Origin: Actinomycetota bacterium
GTDB taxonomy: Bacteria; Actinomycetota; Humimicrobiia; Humimicrobiales; Humimicrobiaceae
DNA length: 64,000 bases
Direction of reading: 5' to 3'
Assembly (NCBI GenBank): GCA_023475715.1
Contig: JAMCVO010000087.1
Coordinates: forward strand, 1 to 64,000
Within the stretch, counting starts at the first letter, position 1. The number at the start of each line of letters is the position of its first letter. Positions 56,281 through 64,000 of the stretch are shown piece after piece. The position numbers and the translations under genes are program-made. Below the pieces are notes generated by a model. The model did not search any database. It saw only the letters and a list, made by a program, of their open reading frames with translations, and had not been told where the DNA came from.

Positions 56281-57087
56281 TTAGTGCATGTTAAGCTTTA
56301 TTTTCTTGACTTCTTTTATCTCTGTGCCTAAAAATATTTTACTAATTTCAAGAAATTTGCTTGCATCCCCGGTCTCATAAAAAATTCTTTCAGGCTTTAA
56401 AGATTTTTCTGATTTAATTTGATTTGCATCAAGCACCTTATTTACATCCCGTGCTGTTTCAACAGCCGAACTGATAACTTTTATGCCTTCATTGCAGCAA
56501 GATTTTATCTCGCTTTCAATAATTGGAAAATGAGTACATCCTAATATAAGAACATCTATATCATATTGATTAAGTGGCTCAACATACCCGCAAATCAACT
56601 TTTTTAAATCACTGCCGTCCAGCACTCCTCTCTCAATATACTCTACAAGAAGCGGAGCGGCAACCTGGTAAACATTTATATCAGGGTTTATCCTTTTGAC
56701 TTCAGATTCATAATCCCTGCTTGCGACCGTGCCTTTTGTAGCAATCACACCCACTTTATTTTTTATAGTATTGACTGCAGCTGACCTTGCACCAGGTTCG
56801 ATAACTCCAATAATAGGAATATCAAATTCCTTTCTCAAATCTTCAAGCGCAGCAGCTGTTGACGTATTGCATGCAACCACTATTAATTTTACTTCGCGAT
56901 TTGAGAGAAATTCCGCAATCTTAAATGCAAAGTGCCTCACTTCCGCAAGATTACGGGGTCCATATGGAAATCTTGCAGTATCTCCAAAATAAATTATGCT
57001 CTCGTTTGGGACAACATTTATTATTTCTCTTAGTACTGTCAGTCCCCCTACACCTGAATCAAAAACTCCTATAGGTCTGTTATCCAA
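56281..57087 (-). CDS. murI: Glutamate racemase
   Basis: A 268-residue enzyme making D-glutamate for peptidoglycan. IGVFDSGVGGLTVLREI, YFGDTARFPYGP, VACNTSTAAALEDLR (Cys 1) and VLILGCTHFPIIESEI (Cys 2) are all present. It lies upstream of rph-rdgB. Confidence 0.96.
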   Translation of the reverse strand: MDNRPIGVFDSGVGGLTVLREIINVVPNESIIYFGDTARFPYGPRNLAEVRHFAFKIAEFLSNREVKLIVVACNTSTAAALEDLRKEFDIPIIGVIEPGARSAAVNTIKNKVGVIATKGTVASRDYESEVKRINPDINVYQVAAPLLVEYIERGVLDGSDLKKLICGYVEPLNQYDIDVLILGCTHFPIIESEIKSCCNEGIKVISSAVETARDVNKVLDANQIKSEKSLKPERIFYETGDASKFLEISKIFLGTEIKEVKKIKLNMH

Positions 57088-57164
57088 ATTAAATCTTTCC
57101 TGAAATAAATAAAATTTATCTTCTGTAAATAATAATACGTATATTTATTTATTAATATGCATAT

Positions 57165-57995
57165 TTAAACTTTCTTATCAGCTTTACACAAATAATAAAT
57201 CCAGCCACCGCTATTTAACTCTTTTTCATCTGTTGTCTTTAGCCCATTTCTTGAATAAGAAGATATTTCCATAAAACCTGCTCTCTTTAGCTGCCGAAGT
57301 TGTTCCTGGTATGATATATAGTAAATTTTTGCTTTGCCATTTAAAGAATTATCATAAATATGACCATAATCCTTTTTTCTGAGCCTTACAATTAGATCAG
57401 ACATTTTAAAGCTCTTGTTAAGCATGGCCAACCTGAAAGCCCTGTATTTTGTTTTAAATATATAAATTTTGCGCTTAACCGGATTTTTAATCCGATATAT
57501 ATTTTTATTATTATAATCATTTAACCTAAAGCTAAAAAGATTGTTCAGATTCTTCCAGTTTAAATTATGAGAAGAAAAACAGAAATATCCATTATTTTTG
57601 AGTACCCTTCTTATCTCATTTAATGCTTTTTGCCTGTCTTGATGTCCAAAACTGTCAATCCCATTGAAACTAAATAAGATGAAATCAAAAGAATTATCTT
57701 CGAATTCATTCATGGACCTGACATCAGACTCAATAAATTTATATTTATCTTTAAACTTTTCCCTGCAAATCTTAACCATCTGAGGAGCATAATCGGCACC
57801 AATATAGCTCTTTACAAGAGGGGCAAAATACAAAGTCGTCCTGCCTCCTCCAACGCCCATATCCAGCATATCCATATCTGGCAGCTTGCAAAAAAGTTCA
57901 TCCAATATAACTATCTCGGGTTTTTCCAGGTAGTCCCTTCGGGCATAATCATCATATATTTTTTTTGAATTATATAAACTTTTTTGATTTGGCAT
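57165..57995 (-). CDS. Class I SAM-dependent methyltransferase
   Basis: A 276-residue protein with a Rossmann methyltransferase core: MDMLDMGVGGGRTTLYFAP (motif I), DYAPQMVKICREKF, SFDFILFSFNGIDSF (motif IV) and EIRRVLKNNGYFCFSSHN. The region after 170 is basic and less conserved. The substrate is unknown. It is 77 bases upstream of murI. The 454-base gap before it (57996-58449) shows only AT-rich DNA and the hairpin at 58400. Confidence 0.78.
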   Translation of the reverse strand: MPNQKSLYNSKKIYDDYARRDYLEKPEIVILDELFCKLPDMDMLDMGVGGGRTTLYFAPLVKSYIGADYAPQMVKICREKFKDKYKFIESDVRSMNEFEDNSFDFILFSFNGIDSFGHQDRQKALNEIRRVLKNNGYFCFSSHNLNWKNLNNLFSFRLNDYNNKNIYRIKNPVKRKIYIFKTKYRAFRLAMLNKSFKMSDLIVRLRKKDYGHIYDNSLNGKAKIYYISYQEQLRQLKRAGFMEISSYSRNGLKTTDEKELNSGGWIYYLCKADKKV

Positions 57996-58399
57996 AAATT
58001 TAGCACCAATAAATAGTTTTAAAAAAATTCATAACATTATAATAAAAATTAGTAAAAAATTTAAGGCTTAAAAACTTTTATTATAATAACAGTAATTTTT
58101 TATAAATCTTATTTTTTATTGATTTAAAACAAAAACTGTCCCAATTGCCAGGTAAAAACTGGCCAAAATACCATTACTATTGTTGCACTTTGGGATTATA
58201 TTAAAAGATGAAAAAATAAATAGAATTTTGTACAAGCAGTCAGAGAGTATAGAAAATAAGCCAGACCACTGAGTTAGGCTTAGAAGTCTTATGAATCTCT
58301 TAGAGACTTATTTGACTTCTTTTATTAATAACTTTAATATTAACATCATACAAAAACTCTCATGTTTTTACTTAAATTTTCATTATGAAAAACTGCCTG

Positions 58400-58435
58400 C
58401 CCGTATGCCTAAATTTTTTTAATTTAGGAAGGGCA
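58400..58435 (+). promoter_or_regulatory. Long hairpin in the leader of the Ig-like gene
   Basis: CCTAAATT-TTTTT-AATTTAGG (58408-58428) is a perfect 8-bp stem. Outer arms TGCCC and GGGCA extend it with an asymmetric bulge. It ends 14 bases before ATG 58450, close to the AAAGGA site, and could control translation or act as a terminator for upstream plus-strand RNA. Confidence 0.5.
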
Positions 58436-58449
58436 CTAAAGGAAAAAGG

Positions 58450-59256
58450 ATGAAAAAAAACTATAATAAATATACAATCTTTACCGATAGATTTCCTTTT
58501 ATAATATTTGCCTTAATAATAATCTTTGCTGTAATTTTTGTTTTTCAATTTAAGGCAAAATATCCATTACCATTTTTTTCAGCGAGCGAGTCTGTGGTTC
58601 AAGATACGGCAAGCACTTCATATTCAATTTTTGTTGCTTCTCCAAATGATGCAGAAGTATTTAATTTTATAAATAAAAATTAATTTGTCCCAATAGAAAT
58701 TAAATTTAAAGAAACTGAAGGGCTCAATTATAAGATTAACCTGGTGATCAATGATAAAGACATAATAAAAACTTTTAGTTCGCCCCCATATACTTATGAC
58801 TGGTATCCCCCGGAGTCCGGAGAATATACATTGGTTGCAAATCTTATAGGTAGCAACAATAAAATCATATCAAGTTCAAATAAATTAAAATTCTCTGTGA
58901 AGTACACAGTAGAAACAACTGCAACTGAAACAGCATCAATAACAGGTACATCTATAACAGGAGAAACTTCAGCAAGCGGTACCCCAACAATCAACCTTGA
59001 GATCCTTGAGGGACCAACATATTCTGCCGGTGATGATATCTGCTACTACAGGGTCGGGGCAACAGTTACCGGAGATCCTTCGCCTGCCGTGACATTCAGT
59101 AAAGATGACAGCGGTGGTGTATGGGGTCGCCTTAAAACTCAGGTCAATTTAACAAGAAACTCACCAACTTATACGCTTACTGCAATAGCAAAAAATTCTG
59201 CAGGTCAGGCCATGGATTCAATTACCTTAAACTGGGGATGCGGACCTAAGCAATAA
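58450..59256 (+). pseudogene. Surface protein with Ig-like domain, broken by one in-frame TAA
   Basis: From ATG 58450 the product has an N-terminal membrane segment (about 15-35) and enters an Ig-like domain at SIFVASPNDAEVFNFINKN, where TAA (58681-58683) stops it. The same frame then continues without interruption as FVPIEIKFKETEG, YKINLVINDKDIIKTFSSPP, YTYDWYPPESGEYTLVANL, a Thr/Ser-rich linker, and a second beta-rich domain ending MDSITLNWGCGPKQ. The two halves form one continuous Ig-like fold, so the gene was most likely intact with one codon changed to stop. Function is probably cell-surface; no homologue recognised. Confidence 0.7.
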
Positions 59257-59326
59257 GATCACATAAAATATAATGTTTTTCCGCAGAGTTTTTAAAAAGA
59301 ACTTTTAATTTAGGTTTATTTTCATA

Positions 59327-59679
59327 TGGTGGAGGCGGCGGGAATCGAACCCGCGTCCGAAAATATTGGCACTCAGATATCTACAAGTTTAGTTCACATC
59401 TAATTTTCGCTTTTTGGAATCATGTGAACGCTATCCCAAAAAACTATCCTGTAAAATTTTCCCTTCAAACAGCTCCAGGCTGACTGTTATAAGGTATCCT
59501 GCAATCGGCGCCTATCAAAAAGTGCAGGCAACTTCTTGTAGACGTAGCAGCTTAGTTTATTAGGCTGCTAAAGCTAACTCTGAATTATTAGCATTTATGT
59601 TTATCCCATTTTTTTACAAGTTCTGGTACTTGACTTGCAATCCAAGCTCAACCTATTTCCGTCGAATCCTATCGCCCCC
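59327..59679 (-). ncRNA. ssrA: tmRNA
   Basis: Minus strand, about 353 bases. The 5' end GGGGGCGATAGGATTCGACG and 3' end GGTTCGATTCCCGCCGCCTCC form the tRNA-like domain, with CCA encoded. The tag reading frame near 59570-59590 ends ANNSELALAA followed by two TAA codons, a standard tag. A TATACT -10 box lies upstream near 59717. smpB is just upstream on the same strand, so both ribosome-rescue genes are adjacent. Confidence 0.95.
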
Positions 59680-59826
59680 CTCTAAAGAAGGTAGGTTAAA
59701 AGAATTGAGCATATATAGTATACATATTTTTAAAATTTTTTAAAGAGGTTAGCTTAAATTGTTAGCGAAGCCTGAAACTGAGCCGGCTTTTACTTGCCGG
59801 GGAAAAGCTTGCATGTTTTTGAAATA

Positions 59827-59880
59827 CCCATCATGGCTCTTAAAATTTTCCTTTATTGCTATCACGAAATTTTAGATGCT
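59827..59880. repeat. Dispersed repeat copy 2 (inverse of 9530-9580)
   Basis: Plus strand CCCATCATGGCT, about 22 variable bases, then ATCACGAAATTTTAGATGCT. It matches 9530-9580 reversed. It lies in the 227-base smpB-ssrA gap. Next to it, CCGGC-TTTTACTT-GCCGG (59782-59799) forms a 5-bp hairpin. Confidence 0.7.
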
Positions 59881-59906
59881 TCCGCTTAAATTCACTTGAA
59901 ATAAGT

Positions 59907-60395
59907 TTAATGCTTATGCTTTCGGCTGTCAGACTGGTATTTCAGTGCCCTTTTAACCTCAATTTTTGATTCTCTTTCTTCAATATCTCTTCGCTTGTCT
60001 CTTTTAAGCTTACTTTTTGCAATAGCTATTTCAACTTTTACCAAACCTTGCACTATAAAAATGTTTAGCGGAATCACCGTGAGGCTTTTATCCGTAAGCT
60101 TGCCTGCAATCTTATTAATTTCTTTTCTGTGCAAAAGAAGCTTTCTTACTCTTTTAGGGTTTATGTCGTCTACCCTGCTTTTACTGTAAGGTGATATGTG
60201 CATGTTGTATATAAAAATTTCCCCATCTTTAATTCTTGCATAGCAATCTTTTAAATTTACTTTATTTTCCCTTATTGATTTGACTTCAGAACCCATCAGT
60301 GCTATCCCGGCTTCATACCTGTCAAGCATAAAGAAATCTTTCATTGCTTTCTTATTCTGCGCAACTAAAATTTTTTTATCTTCCCGTTTTTCCAC
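59907..60395 (-). CDS. smpB: SsrA-binding protein SmpB
   Basis: A 162-residue tmRNA partner that loads it on stalled ribosomes. AQNKKAMKDFFMLDRYEAGIALMGSEVKSIRENKVNLKDCY (key AGIALMGSEVKSIR), NPKRVRKLLLHRKEI, and a basic C-terminal tail are typical. It is directly upstream of ssrA on the same strand. Confidence 0.96.
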   Translation of the reverse strand: MEKREDKKILVAQNKKAMKDFFMLDRYEAGIALMGSEVKSIRENKVNLKDCYARIKDGEIFIYNMHISPYSKSRVDDINPKRVRKLLLHRKEINKIAGKLTDKSLTVIPLNIFIVQGLVKVEIAIAKSKLKRDKRRDIEERESKIEVKRALKYQSDSRKHKH

Positions 60396-60426
60396 CGTTA
60401 CCTGCCGATTTATAAAAAAGCTTTAG

Positions 60427-61677
60427 TTAATCTTTCGGAACATTCTTTTCAATCATTTTCTTCATTTCTTCTATTGCCCTGTTCAGCTGCAAATCTTCTT
60501 TATCTTCCGGTGTCAGTGGTACCAAAATATCAGGTTGAACACCAATACCATCAATAGTAACTCCTGACGGAAGATAATATTTTGCAGTGGTAAATTTGAT
60601 TCCGGACCCATCTGATAAACTTTCCAGTATCTGAACGGTCCCTTTACCAAAACTTTTCTCACCTATCAGAACTGCCCTGTGATTATCCCTGAGGGCACCT
60701 GCAGTAAGTTCAGAAGCACTTGCCGAGTAACCATTTATAAGCACAATCATTGGTATTTCAATATAACCGCCACTTTTAGCTTTGAATTCTTCAAAGCTAT
60801 CCTTGTTATTCGATCTTCCCTTTACAGTTACAATTATGCCTTTATCAAGAAACAGGTCACATAAGTCTACTGCATCTACCACTACACCTCCTAAATTATT
60901 TCTTAAATCCAATATTATGCCTTCTGCTCCGCCATCAATTATTTTTTTTAATTCCTTATCCATTTGCTTCGCACCATTTTCCTGAAAGTCTGTATACTGG
61001 ATATAAGCAATGTTGCCCTCAAGCACTTCTGCATAATAGTTCGGTACATAAAATCTTTCTCTTGTGATTTTAAAGTCCAGATTAATATTATCAGAGGGTC
61101 TGAGAATAGTAATATTGACATCAGTACCTTCTTTACCTCTTATTAAAGAAATGACTGTATCCAGTGTCATACCCTTAATATCCTTACCTTCAACAGCAAC
61201 TATTATATCTCCCTCTTTAATACCTTTCTTGAAAGCCGGGGAATCGGCAATAGTTTTTACAACCAGTACCTGTCCCTTATCATCGGCTGTAACTACGATA
61301 CCTATACCACTCATTGTCCCGCTGTAAGAATCCAGAATTCGATTATATTCATCTCTTGGAAAATAATCCGCATATTTGTCGCCAAGACTATCTATAACAC
61401 CTTTTATTGCAGCACTTATTAATTCGTTTTTTGTTTTTATGTTAATAGCATTTGATAATACAAGGTTAATAGTGTCTTCTATTGACTTTATACTTAAAAT
61501 ATCCTCTGAGTTATTCCTGGTTTCACTGCTATTTGTTTCGGCATTTTTATTTAATCCGGATTGGAAAATACTAGCTTTCAAGGAAATAAAATTAAAACCA
61601 AGCAGAAACCCGCCCGCAAATATGACCACAATGGTGACTAGTGCAATTATTATTTTTAATACTGATTTTTTTCCCAT
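60427..61677 (-). CDS. ctpA: C-terminal processing protease CtpA (S41)
   Basis: 416 residues. N-terminal membrane anchor or signal (about 8-30), PDZ domain (about 120-205), S41 domain with GYSASASELTAGALRD (catalytic Ser) and SFGKGTVQ (catalytic Lys). It cleaves exported proteins, often wall or stress factors. It lies between envC-like and smpB genes. Confidence 0.93.
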   Translation of the reverse strand: MGKKSVLKIIIALVTIVVIFAGGFLLGFNFISLKASIFQSGLNKNAETNSSETRNNSEDILSIKSIEDTINLVLSNAINIKTKNELISAAIKGVIDSLGDKYADYFPRDEYNRILDSYSGTMSGIGIVVTADDKGQVLVVKTIADSPAFKKGIKEGDIIVAVEGKDIKGMTLDTVISLIRGKEGTDVNITILRPSDNINLDFKITRERFYVPNYYAEVLEGNIAYIQYTDFQENGAKQMDKELKKIIDGGAEGIILDLRNNLGGVVVDAVDLCDLFLDKGIIVTVKGRSNNKDSFEEFKAKSGGYIEIPMIVLINGYSASASELTAGALRDNHRAVLIGEKSFGKGTVQILESLSDGSGIKFTTAKYYLPSGVTIDGIGVQPDILVPLTPEDKEDLQLNRAIEEMKKMIEKNVPKD

Positions 61678-61748
61678 AGTCTTTTCATCCCAATCCCGAA
61701 TATCCGATAATCAAAATTATAATATTAATAAATACGATCAAAAATGCA

Positions 61749-62936
61749 TTATTGCAGAAATCCCAAAGGATTTTGAGCTGCACCATTAATCCTGACTTCA
61801 AAATGAAGGTGTGGCCCGGTTGCCCTTCCTGTAGCCCCCACAAGTCCAATAACCTCACCTCTTGAAACATTTTGCCCGACAACAACTAAAATTCTGGAAA
61901 GGTGTGCGTACCACGTAGCGAAACCACCACCATGGTAGATTACAACCGAATATCCATACCCGCCGTCATACCCTGCCTTGATAATCTGGCCGCCGTCTGC
62001 TGCTTTTACAAGAGCTCCGTTAGGTGCTACCAGGTCAATACCTGCATGCATTCTCATCGTGCCTAAGATCGGATGCCTTCTCATGCCAAATCCTGATTTT
62101 AGGAAACCTGCTACCGGCCACATAAACTTATCACCAGGAGCATTACCATATTTATAGCTTTCGAGTATCCGGGTAATTTCAGCTTCCCTGATCTCCAGAT
62201 CCTTCTGCATATAAATAAGAGCATTTTTATTTGCCCTGGTGTTTGAAAGAAGGTTTGATTTTTCATTATAAATACCTTCAACTTCTACCTGTTTTTTCTC
62301 TGCCTGAGAGACAAGCTTTGCAACTTCTGTTTGCCTGTCTCTTTGCTTTTCTCTTAAATCAAGTATAGCTTTTTTAATTGTCAGGTTTGAAGTACGCTTA
62401 TCTTTGATTTCCTTTATTATCTCGGCATCTTGCTGAGCAATTAAATTCATAAGCTTTAGCTTTGAAATAAATTCAACAAAATCTTCAGCTTTCAACAATA
62501 TTTCCAGTATATTGCCGCCCCTGTTTTTATAAATTGAAGCAATCCTTCTGTTGAGAATAGCAACTTTTCCATCAAGTTCGGCTTCTATTTTATTAAGCTC
62601 CTGCTCTTTCAAAACAAGCTCTATTGTTGTCTTGTCAATATCGCTTTTAGCTTCAGCAAGCTTGTTGTTTAGATCGTTAAGCTGTGAGAGTGACGAGAGC
62701 AGTTGTGTTTCCACTTCATTTACCTGCTTTAAATAAGTCTGTTCCTGCTTTTTAACTTCTTCAATCTTCTTATTTGCTTCCTCTCTTTCCTTCTTTATCT
62801 GCTCTAATTCTTCCTCAAGTGTCTGGGCATAAACATTGGACCGCGGAACAATTACAACCGAACTTGTCATGATTATGAACATCAATAAAAATATCAGGGC
62901 TCTGGCAGTTTTATTTTTATTTATTTTTTTTAGCAT
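61749..62936 (-). CDS. EnvC-like M23 peptidoglycan hydrolase activator
   Basis: About 395 residues. N-terminal signal segment (about 12-35), a long coiled coil (about 38-265), then a LytM/M23 domain with HPILGTMRMHAGIDLVAP and THLHFEVRING-type ending (ATGPHLHFEVR). Both zinc motifs HxxxD and HxH are intact, so it may be an active endopeptidase. ftsX-envC-ctpA is the classic divisome order. The ATG at 62936 is my choice; a TTG at 62963 would add nine residues. Confidence 0.9.
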   Translation of the reverse strand: MLKKINKNKTARALIFLLMFIIMTSSVVIVPRSNVYAQTLEEELEQIKKEREEANKKIEEVKKQEQTYLKQVNEVETQLLSSLSQLNDLNNKLAEAKSDIDKTTIELVLKEQELNKIEAELDGKVAILNRRIASIYKNRGGNILEILLKAEDFVEFISKLKLMNLIAQQDAEIIKEIKDKRTSNLTIKKAILDLREKQRDRQTEVAKLVSQAEKKQVEVEGIYNEKSNLLSNTRANKNALIYMQKDLEIREAEITRILESYKYGNAPGDKFMWPVAGFLKSGFGMRRHPILGTMRMHAGIDLVAPNGALVKAADGGQIIKAGYDGGYGYSVVIYHGGGFATWYAHLSRILVVVGQNVSRGEVIGLVGATGRATGPHLHFEVRINGAAQNPLGFLQ

Positions 62937-63073
62937 CTGATAATTTGCATTAACTTTTTTCAATCAATAAAATACTATTAATTCCTTTAGCTTGGATCTC
63001 CGGTATGAAGGATCTCCGTTGTGAAGTAATAATTCTTAAGAACCTAAAAAATAGAATACATATAAAAATTTTA

Positions 63074-63985
63074 TTAAACACCTATATATCTTTTCAGCGC
63101 AAAACCGCTGCTAAAAATTCCGATCAGCCCGCCCAATATAATTAAACCTGCATAAACATAAAGGATAATATTGTTATTGCCGAGTATTGCAAGGTCCTTT
63201 ATATGCATTGTGTCAACTATTGCCTTCTCACCCCTTATTAACAAGTAATTTGACAGGAAATATAACAGTACAACCGAAATTATGCTTCCGATAAAGCCTT
63301 CAAAAAAGCCTTCGAATAAAAACGGCAATCTTACAAACCAGTTCGTTGCTCCGACAAGTTTCATAACTTCAATTTCCTTTCGCCTTGCATGGACAGAGAG
63401 CCTTATCGTATTAAAAATCAGTACTATTGCAGCAAGCAGCAGCACGACGACAATCAGAAATGCAATAGTGCCTACAATTGCAGTTATGGAAAATAACTTC
63501 TGGACATAATTCTGCCCATAGATAACTTCATCTACACCTTCTATATAGTTGCCATTTTTATCCATAAACCTAAGGGCCACCTGCTCCACTTTCTCGGGAC
63601 TTTTAAGCTCCAGCTCAAAAGAGGCCGGAAGAGGATTACCTTGTATCTCCTTTAATATTTCACTTCCTTCATTTTCTTTTTTAAATTTTTCTAAAGCCTG
63701 ATCCTTTGATACAAAATTAACCTGGCTTATTTCGTCCCAACCCTTTATCTCATTCTCAAGGTAAGTTTTAAGCTCATCCGAAATATTATCTTTAAGATAA
63801 ACTGCAATTTCTACCTGACTTTTGATTGAACCCAGAACACCCTGGACATCAAAAACAATAATAATGAAAAATCCTACGATAAACAGCGTTATTGCAACAG
63901 TGGTAATTGCAGTAAAAAAAATTAAAAAATTTTTCCTGAAGCTGGAAAAGGTTTCTCCAAAAAAATATTTAGGTCTAAAAATCAA
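63074..63985 (-). CDS. ftsX: Cell-division protein FtsX
   Basis: A 303-residue permease-like protein. One N-terminal membrane segment (about 22-46), an extracytoplasmic domain, then three C-terminal segments. LPASFELELKSPEKV and VMKLVGATNWFVRLPFLFEG (MacB/FtsX loop) are typical. FtsEX controls the EnvC-like hydrolase. Start TTG 63985 has AGGAG about ten bases upstream. ftsE should lie just beyond the window's end. Confidence 0.92.
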   Translation of the reverse strand: MIFRPKYFFGETFSSFRKNFLIFFTAITTVAITLFIVGFFIIIVFDVQGVLGSIKSQVEIAVYLKDNISDELKTYLENEIKGWDEISQVNFVSKDQALEKFKKENEGSEILKEIQGNPLPASFELELKSPEKVEQVALRFMDKNGNYIEGVDEVIYGQNYVQKLFSITAIVGTIAFLIVVVLLLAAIVLIFNTIRLSVHARRKEIEVMKLVGATNWFVRLPFLFEGFFEGFIGSIISVVLLYFLSNYLLIRGEKAIVDTMHIKDLAILGNNNIILYVYAGLIILGGLIGIFSSGFALKRYIGV

Positions 63986-64000
63986 CTCCCGTAAACTCCT

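Noticed and set aside
58681..58683. In-frame stop as a recoded amino acid.
   Set aside because: The codon is TAA, for which no selenocysteine or pyrrolysine recoding is expected.

Overview
This 64 kb window is AT-rich bacterial chromosome. The left 28 kb and the right 9 kb are conserved housekeeping genes, nearly all on the minus strand. The block rsfS, LCP-like gene, yqeK, nadD, proA, proB, obgE, rpmA, rplU, rng, two radical-SAM-associated genes, rodA, pbp2, mreD, mreC, mreB, maf, ndk, folC, valS, clpX, clpP, tig follows a gene order typical of Gram-positive-type bacteria (Clostridia and deep-branching Actinobacteriota). No outer-membrane gene is visible. Cell-shape genes imply a rod. The ferredoxin and the cobalamin/radical-SAM enzyme fit an anaerobe. 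I infer an uncultured, low-GC, monoderm-like lineage and cannot name the phylum from sequence alone.

Layout. 1-7.4 kb: ribosome silencing, a degenerate LCP/LytR_C protein, NAD and proline synthesis, Obg. 7.5-8.8 kb: a plus-strand TauE/SafE plus DUF1634 pair. 8.8-28.4 kb: ribosomal proteins L27 and L21 (L21 seems to start at ATT), RNase G, radical SAM pair, elongasome, nucleotide and folate enzymes, ValS, ClpXP, trigger factor. 28.4-29.6 kb: seven tRNA genes, one with a duplicated 3' end next to a GC-rich inverted-repeat insert. 29.8-33 kb: a B12-binding radical SAM enzyme paired with an unrecognised protein, then a ferredoxin-type protein.

33.2-54.8 kb is accessory DNA. It holds a four-gene NHEJ operon (ku plus LigD split into phosphoesterase, ligase and polymerase proteins), an AAC(3)-like acetyltransferase, a truncated Fic gene, a BrnT/BrnA-like toxin-antitoxin pair, a wHTH/nucleotidyltransferase pair with a palindromic operator, the kdpABC-kdpDE potassium system, uppP, a nuclease-like gene, a frameshifted SIR2 gene and a decayed serine recombinase. 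Two families of short interspersed repeats mark this region, one around 36.8-40.9 kb and the other, with units phased at exactly 40 bp, around 49-54.2 kb.

54.9-64 kb returns to housekeeping: rdgB, rph, murI, a methyltransferase, an Ig-like surface protein broken by one in-frame stop, ssrA and smpB (ribosome rescue), ctpA, an EnvC-like M23 peptidase and ftsX, the last presumably followed upstream by ftsE outside the window.

Several genes have non-ATG or leaderless starts, and these are noted individually. Family assignments rest on motifs recognised by eye. No database search was run.
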